From Steinernema hermaphroditum (lineage: Eukaryota > Nematoda > Chromadorea > Rhabditida > Steinernematidae): a stretch of DNA of 64,000 nucleotides. The stretch lies in NCBI GenBank assembly GCA_030435675.1, contig CM059624.1:16206769-16270768 (forward strand), written 5' to 3'. Every line of letters starts with the position of its first letter. Position 1 is the first letter of the stretch. Below are positions 31,611 to 44,900 of this stretch, in pieces. Made by a program: the position numbers and the translations under genes. The notes beneath the pieces were generated by a model that saw only the letters and a list, made by a program, of their open reading frames with translations, ran no database searches and was not told the DNA's origin.

Positions 31611-34600
31611 GGCTTCGGCTCAGTTGAAAGCTCTGGCTTCACCTAATTTTAAAGATGTAATCTCTGTAATTCGGTGCACATCATTAAGATAATTGATCCA
31701 CATTTACTCATCTGAACTTGAACATCCGGTCCGCCTTTGGCGGCCCATCTACAATAACAGCATTTCTCAGCTTTTTACGATATTTTTTTACATCTTCCAG
31801 ACATCTAAATATTATTTTTCGCCGTTGTCCCTCACCCTCGCCCCTCTTATCACAGCCGCCACACTTCCAAATCTTCTTCAATCATAAACATATTTTGGCA
31901 TTCCCACCACCACCGTCCTTTCGACTTGTTTTCTACTTTCCTTTTCTCCCACCGAACCGGGCGCTATTCAAATTGGCGCCGCTAATTGTCGAAGACAGGA
32001 TTTGGCGCCGAATTTTTCTTCGATCACGGGACCCTTTTGTCTGATTATTGTCAAGACGTGTAGTGAAGGAATATGAAATTTTATTAAATAAGATCCACAT
32101 AGAAGTGGGATGATTTTATGCGAGGGTAGATGATGATGATCATTAAGCGGAATGGTAATATCATGAGCCAAGCGCGGAAATATTGCTGATCCCATTCCAC
32201 TCCACACTGTCCAAAAAGCCGCTTTCCTCAAAAGCCCTCTGAGAATTTCGGTTTCTTCGTTTCGTTCATAATATTAGTATAATGTTTATGTTATTTCCGC
32301 GCCGCTCGGAAGCAGATGTCGCGAGGGACACTCAGGGGACCTCGGCGCCGACCTCTTGCCTCTTCCGTTGCCGCCGTCGTCACTGCCGCCGCCACCGCTC
32401 TTCTCCCTCAACCGAAGAGGAGAGGACTGTGCGCGGATCGATAATCAATCGTTGGACGCGCGCCAAGGCCATCCACCATTCAGGCGGTCGCCGTCACAGC
32501 CACTCCTGAGCCGGGACTACCATCGTTGTTTTGCATATGCGCGCGCGCGCCGTACTCGACGCTGTACAATAGCGGCGGCGGCCGACCGGACTACAATTAG
32601 AGATCTGTTTACTCGCGGCGCGCAGTTTACTATTTTACAACTGCACGGTGAGCGATGAGTGTTTTATGGTCTGAGGTTCTGATGTGGTAGGGTACTGTAA
32701 GGGGTATGAAATAGCTTCTGATCTCTGATCTTCTGATCTCGTCTTCTGAAAGTGACTATCCGAAATGTGCTATAACCTAGATGGTATGATCCCGGCGATA
32801 TGCGTGACAGTCAATTATGATATTGTTGTTACCTGGTCTATATCTTCATTCGATAATTTTCGATAGCTATTAGGAATATATCATTGCGATACAGTCGCAT
32901 TCGAAGCAGTCAAAAGGTGACACTCTTGAAGCTCATGTTCTGGTTCCGGGTTCAATTCTCACCGTAAGCTATCTATTCAAAGCAGGCCGAGCTGCAAACT
33001 CTAATCTATTGATTTTTTTGCACTCCAAAGGAGCGATCAGTCATAACAAGGCATAGAATTTGAAGTTGTGCATTGAAAACGACGAGTGACTTATCCGGCT
33101 TTTTGCTATGGATCTGAAATGTCTAAGAAAGATCAAATTCTTAGTCTTGCCAGACAATGATCAATTGCTAGTGTTGAGTTCGTAAACAATAAATAAACTG
33201 TAGATGCATAACACTTTTCCACCACGTGTAGACTTTTTCCCATAATACGCGTTTGAAATGATCCCAATTCACGAAACTTTGATGGCCCATGCAAAGCAAT
33301 TCCCGCTGTAAAGCGATGTTTTCAATTCGTCTATTCTCTTTCCGCTTTATGATTATTAGCCCACAAACGTTGTTTTTCACACATTCTTCGAAGCGCATTT
33401 TCAATGGCCTTGTTATGAGGCTCATAAATAAACTCTGTTTTGGTGCAGTGGAGAAATTTTGAATAGCAAGCATACTGTTTTCTTGATTAATCTTCGTATG
33501 TCCAGCTTCAGTCCGGAAATCCTACTGGCGACGATCGTAAACACCGGCTAGATTTAGCGTGTATCTCACGTATGTGAGTCACGTAAGCCGTTGTAATCGC
33601 AGATTGTTTTGGATTAGCATTTCCTGGAGACAGAACCAAGATCAGCTTTCTATTTTCACGACTTTTAGATGCAGTTATCCTCTCAATTTTTCTCAATTGA
33701 TATGATGTTTGCAGGGCTAGGTATAAGCAATTTTTGTGAAAAGTAAAAATTACATAGTTTAATCTGAAAAATCACCCAAAAATGTAAAAAATCGATTTTC
33801 CCACTATACATGTTAAGATGTTTTTTTCGACCTATTTTCACTTTTGAAAAAAAAGCACAAGATATCGTTTTGCGCATCTTTATCCCCAATTCCAGAGGGT
33901 AATCGGAGACGGCTGTGGCGGCAGCGCAGTGCCACCATTGTCCCTTAGCCAACTGACGCGCCTGCCAAGCCGAGCCCCCACTCGCCTAAAGGCCAAATGA
34001 CCCTCCGAAAGACAGGCGACTGCCCAATCGATCCTCGGCAATCGCCTCCGTCGACGTTGCTGCTGCTGCTGTTCTGCCAGAACTTAAAGTCGTTGTCCAC
34101 GGAAATGACTTAGCGTGTCTTTGTTTATGGATGCAGCCCACGACTGAATGGGCTTCTTTCAGAAGGGGGACGGCCGCGGGCGACCCTTAGACTCTCTAGT
34201 GTGTCCCGCCACTCAAAAACCCCATCGATTCGAACGCGCTCGTTTGTCACCCCCGAAAAAGGGGCGACTTCTTGAGGCGGGCCCCGACACCTTCAGATTC
34301 GGCTTTTGCCGGGCTTTTCTGCGTAGAATGAGTTTTCTCTTTATTACAGCATCGACCTCTTCGCAGACGGCTTTCTTGTTTGTGCGCTCGCGTATTTCAT
34401 TTATTCGCCCTTTTCGCAGCTGTATAACTCCGCGGCCACCGTAATGCGGTTAGGATTGAATCGGTTTTTTCTTGTTTTTCCAGGGTGTACTTTGGGTACT
34501 GCCGGTCATCTGGACAAACAAGAACAAGAGGGGGACCCGGCGGAAAGGTGTGGGAATATTCCTATCAAAACATGCGAATAGAGTAGTCATTTCGTTCGGC

Positions 34601-37110
34601 TTCTCGAGGGACACTCTTTGGATATGTTGATGAAAAAGGTGATATAAGCCCCTTTTCCTTATCTGCGGTCTGAGCCATCGTGCAAACGACTTCAATCAAT
34701 CTCCCGGCGACGTGCTGGTGCCCCTGAAAGCTGACGTTTTTCCGGCGCCTGAGAAATTAGGCGCTGTCTCCAGACAGCGACGCACTCGAAAACTTCCATA
34801 TGTCTCTGTTTTTAAGTGGTAGACTTGACCTTGTCCACTTCCTCGTCGGATCAGCCCAGTTCTCTAATGAACTCGGAAGGTCGACAGAGTCGCGTTTCAA
34901 AGCTTTCATCAGTTGTTATTTCAAAAGGGTCTTTGTGTGTGATGACTCATACGGTTCATTTCCATGGGCACAATTCATCATTCCCGAGGAAATGGCAGCT
35001 GTAGTGTCAGGAAGACGACATTCGATCGTGAGAAACTGTTTGAAGTTATGTCTTTGCAGAGAATTTTGAGTGTATTTAAATTTTAAACAGCTTGCTCCTA
35101 CTTCTAACATGTGTTTCTTATACTAAAGTGTTTAAAAAAAAAGACGTCCATTCAAAAAGACGTCCATGTGTTCTTACATATCAGTTTTTTTTTGCGCACA
35201 AGGCCCGGGTTCTGATCCACATTGGACCAGCTATTTTTCCTCTGAAAATGGTAACTTTAGCTTGTTGCCAAATGATAACATAAGGCTTCCATGTCGCCAA
35301 TGGTCGAGCCCAAAACTTATGGAGTCCGAGTATCGAGTCCGAACGTTTTCGGACTCGTTGGTATCGCTGGATCTCGCTAACTGATATGATGGGAAGTAAG
35401 TGCAGCGTATAGTCAATTGACAATATATTTTGTCAGTCAACATTGTCTCTATTAGCTGAATGTGAGGATTCCCTCACACCACCTGGTCTCTGCTGCATAG
35501 CGAAATTTGCATTCGCCTGCCTAAAACAACTGTTATTGAAAAGTGACAATTTTCCAAATGTGTCTAGTGAGCCGTCACATTTCCGCTCCAGTTGGATATA
35601 TTCCCGTTTTAGGTTTCAGAGATTATCACATTTCTGCATTCTGTGTAAGGTTTCCTCCATATTTTTGAATCACCTCTAGCGTATGCTTAAGTTAGGCAAC
35701 CTTATTGAAAAGATCTCACATAACTGGTCTCTCTAAACCGTTCAAAAATATTAAATAATTCATTCATCTGGTGCGACAGGTGGTCGTGGTCATGTGACGG
35801 CCAAAAATCGACAGACCGCTATTAGCGGATTACGATATTTTGCCATCTTTTCTAGCATTGTCGAATATATCCAGATCGAAAAAGTTTTCTTATTTGATGC
35901 ACACTCATCTTCCAATACAAAAAAAACCTGATCAAAATGAGTCATTAAGCGCCTATTGCACCTGCCATGTTTCAAAGCTGTTTCAACCCTGAGCTGTAAT
36001 AATTACAACCTGCAACCAGTTCAAAAACGAATTCCCACATAGTTCTCCACCTCTCCCAGAATTCACGTCGTTGTTGTTGTTCGTATTTTGCGACTTCTCA
36101 CGTTTCCGTCACAAATAAACATCGCGCCAAGGACAACGACAAGACGTTGCGATCCGTGTTGTGGCGCGCGCGTCGCCCGCCTCCTGCCGCTCTCCTTCCT
36201 TCCTGCCATCCATCCCCCTCCCGTCGCCGTCCTCAAATCGCCCTGCCATCGCCTCTGTTGCAGCAGCACAGAAGGGCGAACAGATTTTCTCCATTAAGCG
36301 CGTTTGCAAAATCGATCGTTTCCTCCCGGTCCATTCCCCTTCCTCTTCTTGGCTAATTCCGTTGACCTGGATTTTACCCCTTGTTCCTCGTTCTTAATTG
36401 ATCCGCAAATCAAAGCGTAATGCATTAATTTGTGGTCGTGGAAGTCAGGCTGGCACGAGCCTGAAATTCGATTCTTATCTCCGTTGTTTGCGTCAAAGAA
36501 AGCTTAGAGTAGCGCCGGAGCTGAGCCGGAGGGGACCGCAATTGAACGACCTCGTTTCTTATGCATTGCCGGCAGGCAAAAAGCGAGCTGTGGCCAATGA
36601 AAAAATGAGGAATTGCAGCTGGCCCTAGAGGGAGCGGATGGGAAAACAGGAAATTATGGTTTCTGCTTGGAGCCTTATGACATTGGAATTTTCCGAGTGT
36701 TGGAACCCACCATTTATCAGTTCATACAAATTGGCTTGTTCCTATGGAATCAAAGTGCACTTCTACTATGTGCGGTCCATTGAAAAGCTTCATACTATTG
36801 TGAGCGTGTGACGTGTGTTTCTCGAGTATTCTTGCAGACGGCGAGCATGGGAATCATATGGGATTTTATGCATTACACGTTCCATCTGGATCGCTTCAGG
36901 CATAATTGGTTGAGCATCCGATCGTCCTTTATGATTGTTGATATAGCACATAAGGGCTAATATGACAGTAATTAGCTACCTACGTGCACTCCTATGGTTA
37001 AATGGATCCATCCGTTCATTTGATCGCCAGGTATTTGATATCTAAGACTACTTTTAAGCAACCACAGCATAGAGATTACCCAATATGAATCATAAGTTAT
37101 GATTGGACAA
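31611..37110. other. Long gene-poor stretch
   Basis: No gene is supported over 5.5 kb. GC-rich islands lie at 32290-32640 (with a CG-alternating run near 32540), 33895-34440 and 36140-36390. They could be promoter or 5' exon regions of genes whose coding parts I cannot link. A duplicated AAAAAGACGTCCAT lies at about 35137-35168, and a tRNA B-box-like fragment at about 35199-35218. Confidence 0.3.
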
Positions 37111-37187
37111 GGTGCCGCTTTGACAGATTGGTAGTGCGTTTGCCTGCCATGCTGGGGGTCAGGGGTTCAGTCCCCCGTGGTGTCTGA
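37111..37187 (+). repeat. tRNA-derived repeat, family A copy 2
   Basis: ATTGGTAGTGCGTTTGCC, then CCATGCTGGGGGTC and a B-box-like AGGGGTTCAGTCCCCC, then TGGTGTC. The anticodon-like loop CTGCCAT resembles tRNA-Gly(GCC), but the acceptor and anticodon stems do not pair properly. It matches the minus-strand copy at 18376-18470. Confidence 0.5.
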
Positions 37188-38161
37188 CAGTTTCTTATTC
37201 GATATTTGTAACAACACGAATTGTTCGATTTGATTCGATAACCCTTATGATAACTTAACCGTTCACATGGACTTTGTTCAGTTCTATCTTTCTTACCTGC
37301 ATTATGCTAACGCAAGAACTATAGAATCCAATGAGTTGACTTATATGACACCTTAGCGTTGACAAATTTTGTGGATTAAACGGAGCAGTTCATCCAAATT
37401 TGATTTGCAAAAATTTATATTCTATCATACTGCATCATTGATCTTCGCCCTCTTAGAAATATTCCAATCCTCAAAACTATCAGCGGGGAACCCGATTTGA
37501 TTGAAAGTATCGAAACCTGAAAAAACTCAATCGAACAAACCTGTTCCACATTAGACGTTTCCCCAATCGAATGTTCGATGAAAAACGGAATTCAAAGAGC
37601 AGACCTTCCGGGTCGTCTAAAGCACCTATCTTTGTTCATTTTTGTGTTTCAAGAAGTGTACTGTTCCGGAACCTTTCAGTACAATAGGCCTCACTTCTTA
37701 ACCTCCAGTTTCCCAGGTAGACCAGTTTGTTTGTGAGCACAATTGACTTAATCCGTTCCGACGCGCAATTCACTCTACTTCGGTCGTTTTTTCTAATTGA
37801 CTCTGACATGTGCCCAATTACTTCGTTCCGGCCGTAGTGTTGCATCTTCGGCAGAAGATTACATCGCCGAAATTGATTGTTTCGAGCTTTTTGCACTCGG
37901 AAAAGTGCACTTCTACTTCGATTTGCACGTCTGGTCGCTGTCAGTCCGGAGTTGACTCTCAGCGGGGTTTCTTATTACTGATCTATTCACCTGAGAGAGC
38001 GATTTTGATGTTTTTAGTAAAGTAGTCATTCAGATTATTTAATGTATGCATTTCTAGACTACAATTTCAATGTATGAGTCAGGGAGGGCCGGAATCAGTA
38101 GAAAATAGAACTGAGACATGTAGAAAGAGAATGGAAAATATTGACTTCCGTTGGGATTAGC

Positions 38162-38239
38162 ACCTGTGACCTCTGGCGTGCTAGTCGGTCACACAAAAAT
38201 CACTCATTTATGAAAATTGCCATGCCGAAGGTCACAGGT
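38162..38239. repeat. Inverted pair of tRNA B-box-like halves
   Basis: ACCTGTGACCT at 38162-38172 and its exact reverse complement AGGTCACAGGT at 38229-38239. Each, read outward, continues into a tRNA T-arm-like string (GGTGCTAATCC on the minus strand, GGTTCGGATC on the plus strand). They may be two tRNA-derived fragments in inverted orientation. Confidence 0.4.
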
Positions 38240-38559
38240 TCGGATCACAGCCCAAACCAATATTTTTCTGTCAACCACTTCAACACAATACTGTCTTCTT
38301 GCCTTAGCCATAAGCTTTTTTCCTGATGAAGTGAGCTTGCCTCCCAGTACTGTAGAAACGTATCCCTCCAGAAACACCTTTAAGTCTCGCCTGTTAACCA
38401 AATGGTTTTCTAGGGAAACAATTAGGAATGCATATCCCCGAAATGGTCAATCAGCACGGAGTTCCAAACGCGTTAACTCCGAAAAATCGATTAATTTCGC
38501 GCTTTTTATTCGACGCTCATGAGCCCCTCACTGCAACCCCGTTTGCCGGAGTTGAAACA

Positions 38560-38890
38560 TTCCAGCACAAGGGCGAAAAGTGGTGGCTCGCCTCCTCGAA
38601 CTGGCTTCCACAGCGCCGGCGCGGTTCATTTCGGCAAACATTCAATCATCCCCATTTTTTGCACATCCGCGCGCCTCGTGTGAATCATTTTCCATATATC
38701 GCCGTCGCGGCGTTGTTGGTCCGTCGCCGCAGCGTCCGCCTCGGCGTCGCGCCGCGCACTCTCTCGTGTCGCGTTGTTGGTGCTCTCTGCACTTCCCCTA
38801 AACATCGATTTTGTGCTGCTGCTGCCGCCTCTGCAAACGGGATGTTCTTCGAAAAGAGAGTGGTCGTTGTGGGGACGAGCATCATTTCGT
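38560..38890 (+). promoter_or_regulatory. GC-rich island upstream of beta-spectrin
   Basis: A GC-rich block with many CG dinucleotides, followed by TTTAG at 38894-38898 and the spectrin start 91 bp later. It is the likely promoter and leader region of the spectrin gene. No TATA box or named element is recognised in it. Confidence 0.4.
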
Positions 38891-38988
38891 GTATTTAGTT
38901 CGCGCTCGATTTCTCAAAATTTGTGAAATTTTGTGTGCATATATTTTTAATTCACCATCTTAAGGCACACGATTGGAAAGATCCACCG

Positions 38989-41900
38989 ATGACGACTGAC
39001 ATAGCCGTGCGCGGGCACGACTATAACGGTCGTATCGAGGACTATGAGGAGTACGATGAAAACTCGTCGGCGCGCCTCTTCGAACGCTCGCGCATTAAGG
39101 CCCTAGCAGGTTTGTTGTGAACTTCCTTCTTTTCATTGGCTCTTGGCCCAAGAAACACCGAAAATCGAAGACAATAGACACAATGGCCCTTATGCTAATT
39201 AAGAGAGTCCTCACTGGCGTAAAGCGTCTTTACTTACTCTCGAAGGCTCTTTGGTTCCAACGGAAACCACACCTTTAAACAGGAATGTCCTAGTGATTGA
39301 CAGTAACAATTTCACTGTAGATGAGTATTGGATGAACTTGTGAAGTAACTGACTGTACTAATTGGGTTATAAACGGGGACGCGTGTCAAATTTCCTGTTT
39401 CTGACGCATTTAAGCGCTGTGTGAAGACGAGCGTAAATAATCGCAGTGATTGATTACTTTCTGGTTTTTTGATCAAGTTTTTGCTCGGACTCTTAACGCG
39501 AGGATTATGATGTTTTAGAGGAATTTTGATTTTGAGGGGACTGTTCGAAAAAGGGAACGTATAAGAGATGCAGTCCAAAGTGGTCTCTAGAATATTTACC
39601 CGCCCATGAACTGTGACAACAATACATTGAACTGTAACTGAACTGTACATTGAACTGGCTATTTCTGTCTTTCCAAATTAGCAACGGTTTTCTTGCCATG
39701 TGCCTTTATTCGATCGTCATCAGTCGATACGTTCCATATTCTCCTTCTTTCTTAGTATCGCTCAAAAGTGCAATGCCCATTTGCATATTCCAGTGCTCTC
39801 CAATTTGCAGCTGAGTTTATTTTTGACTCCTAAAGAGGAACATTCCCAAGTTTCATAGAACATTTGTGGACCAGGGTACAGCTTATGTTTTAGTCCTTTT
39901 TTATGTTTTGTTTTATGGAAATAAACAAATACAGTGTATAACATTAGAATTAACAGTAGCGGTGAGAATTTTTCGACTAGTAATTTAGAAATCCTTGAAT
40001 AGTCCAGACGCCAATTTTTTTCGTTCACAAAAAATGCTCTCTAATCCCCATAAATGATACGATTTTCAAAAAGCGTGTCCAATGTTCGATCAGTTGCGAA
40101 AAGGGCATGAGAACCAAATTCTCCTGATCATATCATATTACGTACTATGAATGTAACGTAATCGGACGGTCTTTGGTCATTGGCTTACGTAGGGTCCGTG
40201 CAAAAAACGCCTGCAAAACAAATATCTATGGAGTACTATTGTTACTTCAAAAGCTGATCAAAAGTTAAATGAAATACTATTGATTAAAAATCAGATACTT
40301 TTCGGCCTTTGATGTCATTAGTGCTGAATACTTAAAAATTGAACGTCTCATATCTTATACCTCATAGATCAAAATCCACTAGTTCCCGATGTGTTTACTC
40401 TCAAAACACCCTCATAATCCCTTAGTGCTATTCGACAACACATATGTTTATCGAAAAGTGCATTTCTCGAGGGTTTCATACTTGCCACAAGAACCACAAA
40501 ACCGAAAACGGTCCGTTTGTTTACTGCCTGGGGGCTTATTTAGTGCGCCCGAATAAATCGCCCTGTTTACGCCGTTTTTGGACGCGGACGGTGGATAAAT
40601 ATGCGACGGATTAGCGGGAGGCCGTGCTGGGGGACTACGTAGATTATGTGGAGGAAAGCGGACCTCATGTGGGTTAGAGTTGCAAAGGTGTAGTGGTGGT
40701 GTTTGCGGAGTGAATCAAGGAATCATTTCTCCGCGAACTGTGGTACGAGGAAAGATCAACAGAGGGAGACGTCACTCCCAACGTGTAGAATGTAGAATCA
40801 AGTCTTTGGCAAGCCTCAAAGCTTAAAATAGGCCATATTGATATGGACTTAAGGTTGTTCTGAGTTGGCGCTAAATATAGATCGCTTTTCCTCCAAATCT
40901 CCATTGAAAGGGACTCTGGGTTAGCTACTACTTTTGGATCCCCTCAATGTTAGGTTAGGCTCCCTTCAGTCTCTCAAAGGCTTGAGTATTCAAAGTTCCA
41001 AGCTCATGATCAAGAACTGGATGGTTCAACCTTTGTCGTCCACAGAGTGACCAATGGTAGCGCTTCCTATTAGATAATCTGTAGATGAACAAAACAATCG
41101 TTGTTTACCATGGTTAAAGACAAGAAAGAAAATCCATTTTATCAAAAATTGCAATCACAGCCCACATATCCGTCCTCTTACATGCACTTATTCGATTTAT
41201 ATCGATGACGCAATGTCGATAACGAAAACGACCCTCTGCCTCTCGGGCTGTTGCTATTTCCCTTCTTGTTTGTCAATTTTGGCGCGTTTCTTCAAAGCCG
41301 AATCACCTATTTATCGAGGCACCCTGATAAGGACGCCCTGCACGGCGCCCAAAGTAGAGGCGCATCTTCACTTTTGCCTGTTTGCACCACCTCCTCTACA
41401 CCGGCAACGATCGATCGGTGGGAATAGTTATGGAAATTGAGACGCCTTTGGAGAATGGAAATGGCGTCGCCGACGGAGATCTGGTCGTCGTCGACGACGA
41501 CGAGATTCCGTTCGATCCCCATTGTCAAGTGTTCTCGGGCATCGAATTTCGAATCAGGGATCTTCAAGGTGAATGTGTGCGTTATTAGGGGTGCTGCTGA
41601 ATTTTGATCGCGTTGGCCCCTTAGTGCTAGCGGGTGTCCTTCCACGAGATACTTCTGATTTCAGCATTTATAAAATGAACCTCTTGTGTACAAATGGTTC
41701 TTAGTCGCATTTTTGAAACGCCAAGTTCATGGTTGATTTCTTTTTGTCTTTTTGTAATTTCTGTAATCCAAGTATCTTAAATTGGTACAAAAGATGCAGA
41801 ACCTAACTTTACATCCAGGTTTTGGTGGTCCACAAGGGGCATTTAGGCAGAAGTCTGGACTGTCAATTTTGTGACTGGTCGGAAAACGGAAAGGTGAAGC

Positions 41901-44900
41901 GAAAAACGCAAAAAGCGACGGGTCTCATCGGTCTGAATTGCTGAACGGCTTGATAGACTTCTGTCTAGGTACCCTTGTTTACCCTTTTTGGACTACCCTG
42001 TATATTGCTGGTGAATCGGCGAGTTCTTTTATCGTTTTGTCTACATGGGAGCGGTCGCATTTGATCATTCGAGGAGGGGTAGGGTTCAGAAAAAATGAGG
42101 ACTGCGAGCGGCGTTTAACCGACCCCAACCGATTGCAAATCAAACACGCTGACATTTAGCCACAAAGGCCACAAAGACATTCGTTGGTGGCCGGTTCACT
42201 ACCACTGTACCATCGAGAGAGCCTATAGGGTAGGAAATCGCACGGATCCGCGTTTACAATCTTAAACTGTGAATGCAGAAGTTAAGCAACAAGCAAAATG
42301 ATTTGTGTTTCCTCCTTTATCTGACTTCCCAGCCAGACCTATTAAAATATAATTTTTTGGCTTTTTTTCGTTAGGATACAAATAATTATATCAATATATT
42401 ATACATATGACTATGCATCTAATGGAATGTGTTTCAGACGAGCGTGAAAACGTGCAAAAGAAAACATTCACAAAATGGGTAAACTCGCATTTGATCCGAG
42501 TCAACTGCAAAATCCAAGATCTCTACATGGACATGCGCGACGGCAAGATGCTCATTCGCCTCTTGGAAGTGTTGTCCGGCGACAGACTGGTACGTCGTGT
42601 ACACAAAATAGACCTAATTTCCGGCATTCCCTTTTGCAGCCAAAGCCGACTCGCGGAAAGATGCGCATTCACTGCCTGGAGAACGTTGACAAGGGCCTGC
42701 AGTTCCTACGAAACCAGCACGTTCACTTGGAGAACTTGGGCTCCCACGACGTCGTCGACGGAAACCCGCGCCTGACGCTCGGTCTCATCTGGACGATCAT
42801 TCTGCGCTTCCAGATCCAGGACATCACCTTCGAAGATGCGGACAACCAGGAGACGCGCTCCGCCAAGGAGGCTCTTCTGCTCTGGTGTCAGATGAAGACC
42901 GCCGGCTACCCGAACGTCAACGTCAGGAACTTCACCACCAGCTGGCGTGACGGCTTGGCCTTCAACGCACTCATCCACAAGCACCGACCAGATCTCATCG
43001 AGTACGATAAGCTGCAGAAGTCGAACGCGCTCTTCAACTTGGCGAACGCTTTCGACACTGCCGAGAAGGAGCTCGGCCTCATGAAGTTCCTCGACCCCGA
43101 GGACGTCAATGTTGACCAGCCCGATGAGAAGTCCATCATCACTTATGTCGTCACTTACTATCACTACTTCAACAAAATGAAGCAGGAGACCATTCAGGTG
43201 AGTAATCCACAAAAAGCAACAGATGACAAAATCGCCCCCTAAAAGAGCAGTACTTTTAAGTAGTAATTTGAAATCGGAAGTTCCTGGGAATCGGCAGCTA
43301 CTCCCATGCTCTTTTATGACCAACTCAACCGATGTTCTTTAAAACTTATGCATCCAGATGGCGAAAACCTTGTCAGGAAGTAATCTGTCAAGAATATTCG
43401 CCTTGGATCTCTTGAGATTGGCTATATTTTCCGTCAGATTAATGTGGATGTTACTATAGTTTGGTTTTATCCTTGAAGAAAGAGAGGAGTTGTCAATTTT
43501 CTTGGACTATGAATCGCCGAAAAAGGCATGTGGGTCAAACTGCGTTTATCTGTCGTATGATTGACTAGGGACTGTCGAGCTTTCATGAAATTGAATCTCA
43601 CTCAATAAAGCTCTGATAATTTCACTCTCTTCAAATCGCATCTTTTCAGGGAAAACGTATCGGCAAGGTGGTCAACGAGCTTATGGAGAACGAGCACCTC
43701 GTCAGCGAGTACGAACGTCTTTCATCCGACCTTCTCGACTGGATCAAGCAGACCATCGAGAAGCTCAACGACCGCCACTTCGTCAACTCCCTCAGCGGGG
43801 TGCAGAAGCAACTCGCCGAATTCAACAACTACAGAACTCAGGAAAAACCACCAAAGTAAGGATCTTTTTATACTGAACGTTGAATAACACACAAATCTTA
43901 GGTTCGTCGAGAAGGGGGAACTCGAGGTTCTTCTTTTCACAGTCCAGTCCAAGATGCGAGCTGCCAACCAGCGGCTGTTCGTTCCTCGCGACGGCAAGAT
44001 GATTGCCGACATCAACAAAGCTTGGGAATCTCTTGAGAAGGCCGAGCACGAGCGAGAGCTCGCCATCAAGGAGGAACTCATCCGCCAGGAGAAGCTCGAA
44101 CAACTGGCCGCCAGATTCGACCGCAAGGCTGGCATGAGGGAGACGTGGCTGAGCGAGAACCAGCGTCTTGTTAGCCAGGATAACTTCGGAACTGACCTTC
44201 CCAGCGTGGAGGCGGCGAAGAAGAAGCACGAAGCTATCGAGACGGACATTTTCGCATACGAAGAACGTGTGCAGGCTGTAGTGGCCGTAGCTGCAGAGCT
44301 CCAGTCCGAAAATTATCACGACATCGACAAGATCAATGAGCGCAAGGAGAAGGTCCTTGAGTTGTGGAACTACCTTTTGGAGCTGCTTCTGGCTCGTCGT
44401 GTACGACTTGAGCTCTCCATCGAGATCCAGCGTATCTTCCACGAGATGATTTACGTCCTGGACTGGTGTGATGAGATCAAGAAGCGTCTGCTTTCCGAAG
44501 ATCTTGGCCAACACCTCATGGACGTCGAAGATCTCCTGCAGAAGCATGCCCTTCTCGAATCCGATATCAACATCGTTGGCGAGCGTGTCCGTAGCGTTAA
44601 TGGCCAGGCGGAGAAATTCGTGTCGCCCGATGGACCGGACGGCTCGGGTTACAAGCCCGTAGAGCCCCAGCTTGTCCAGGAACGCATGAACATCATGGAC
44701 GAGCGCTACAAGGAGCTCCTGGAGCTAGCACAGGAGCGCCTTCGTCGACTCCAAGACAACAAGCGCCTCTGCCAGTTCTGGTGGGACCTCAACGAGCTCG
44801 AACAGAACTTCAAGGAGCAGGAGCAAGTCCTTGGCCTCCAGGACACTGGCCGCGATATAACTTCGGTCAGCCGCCTTCTCGCCAAGCACCGCAACGCCGA

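Noticed and set aside
32290..32650. GC-rich open frames at 32282-32658, and similar ones at 21836-22280, 36063-36397, 38428-38898 and 53185-53631
   Set aside because: All are open in several frames on both strands, as expected for GC-rich islands, and none has a domain or splice partners. Some are probably promoter regions.
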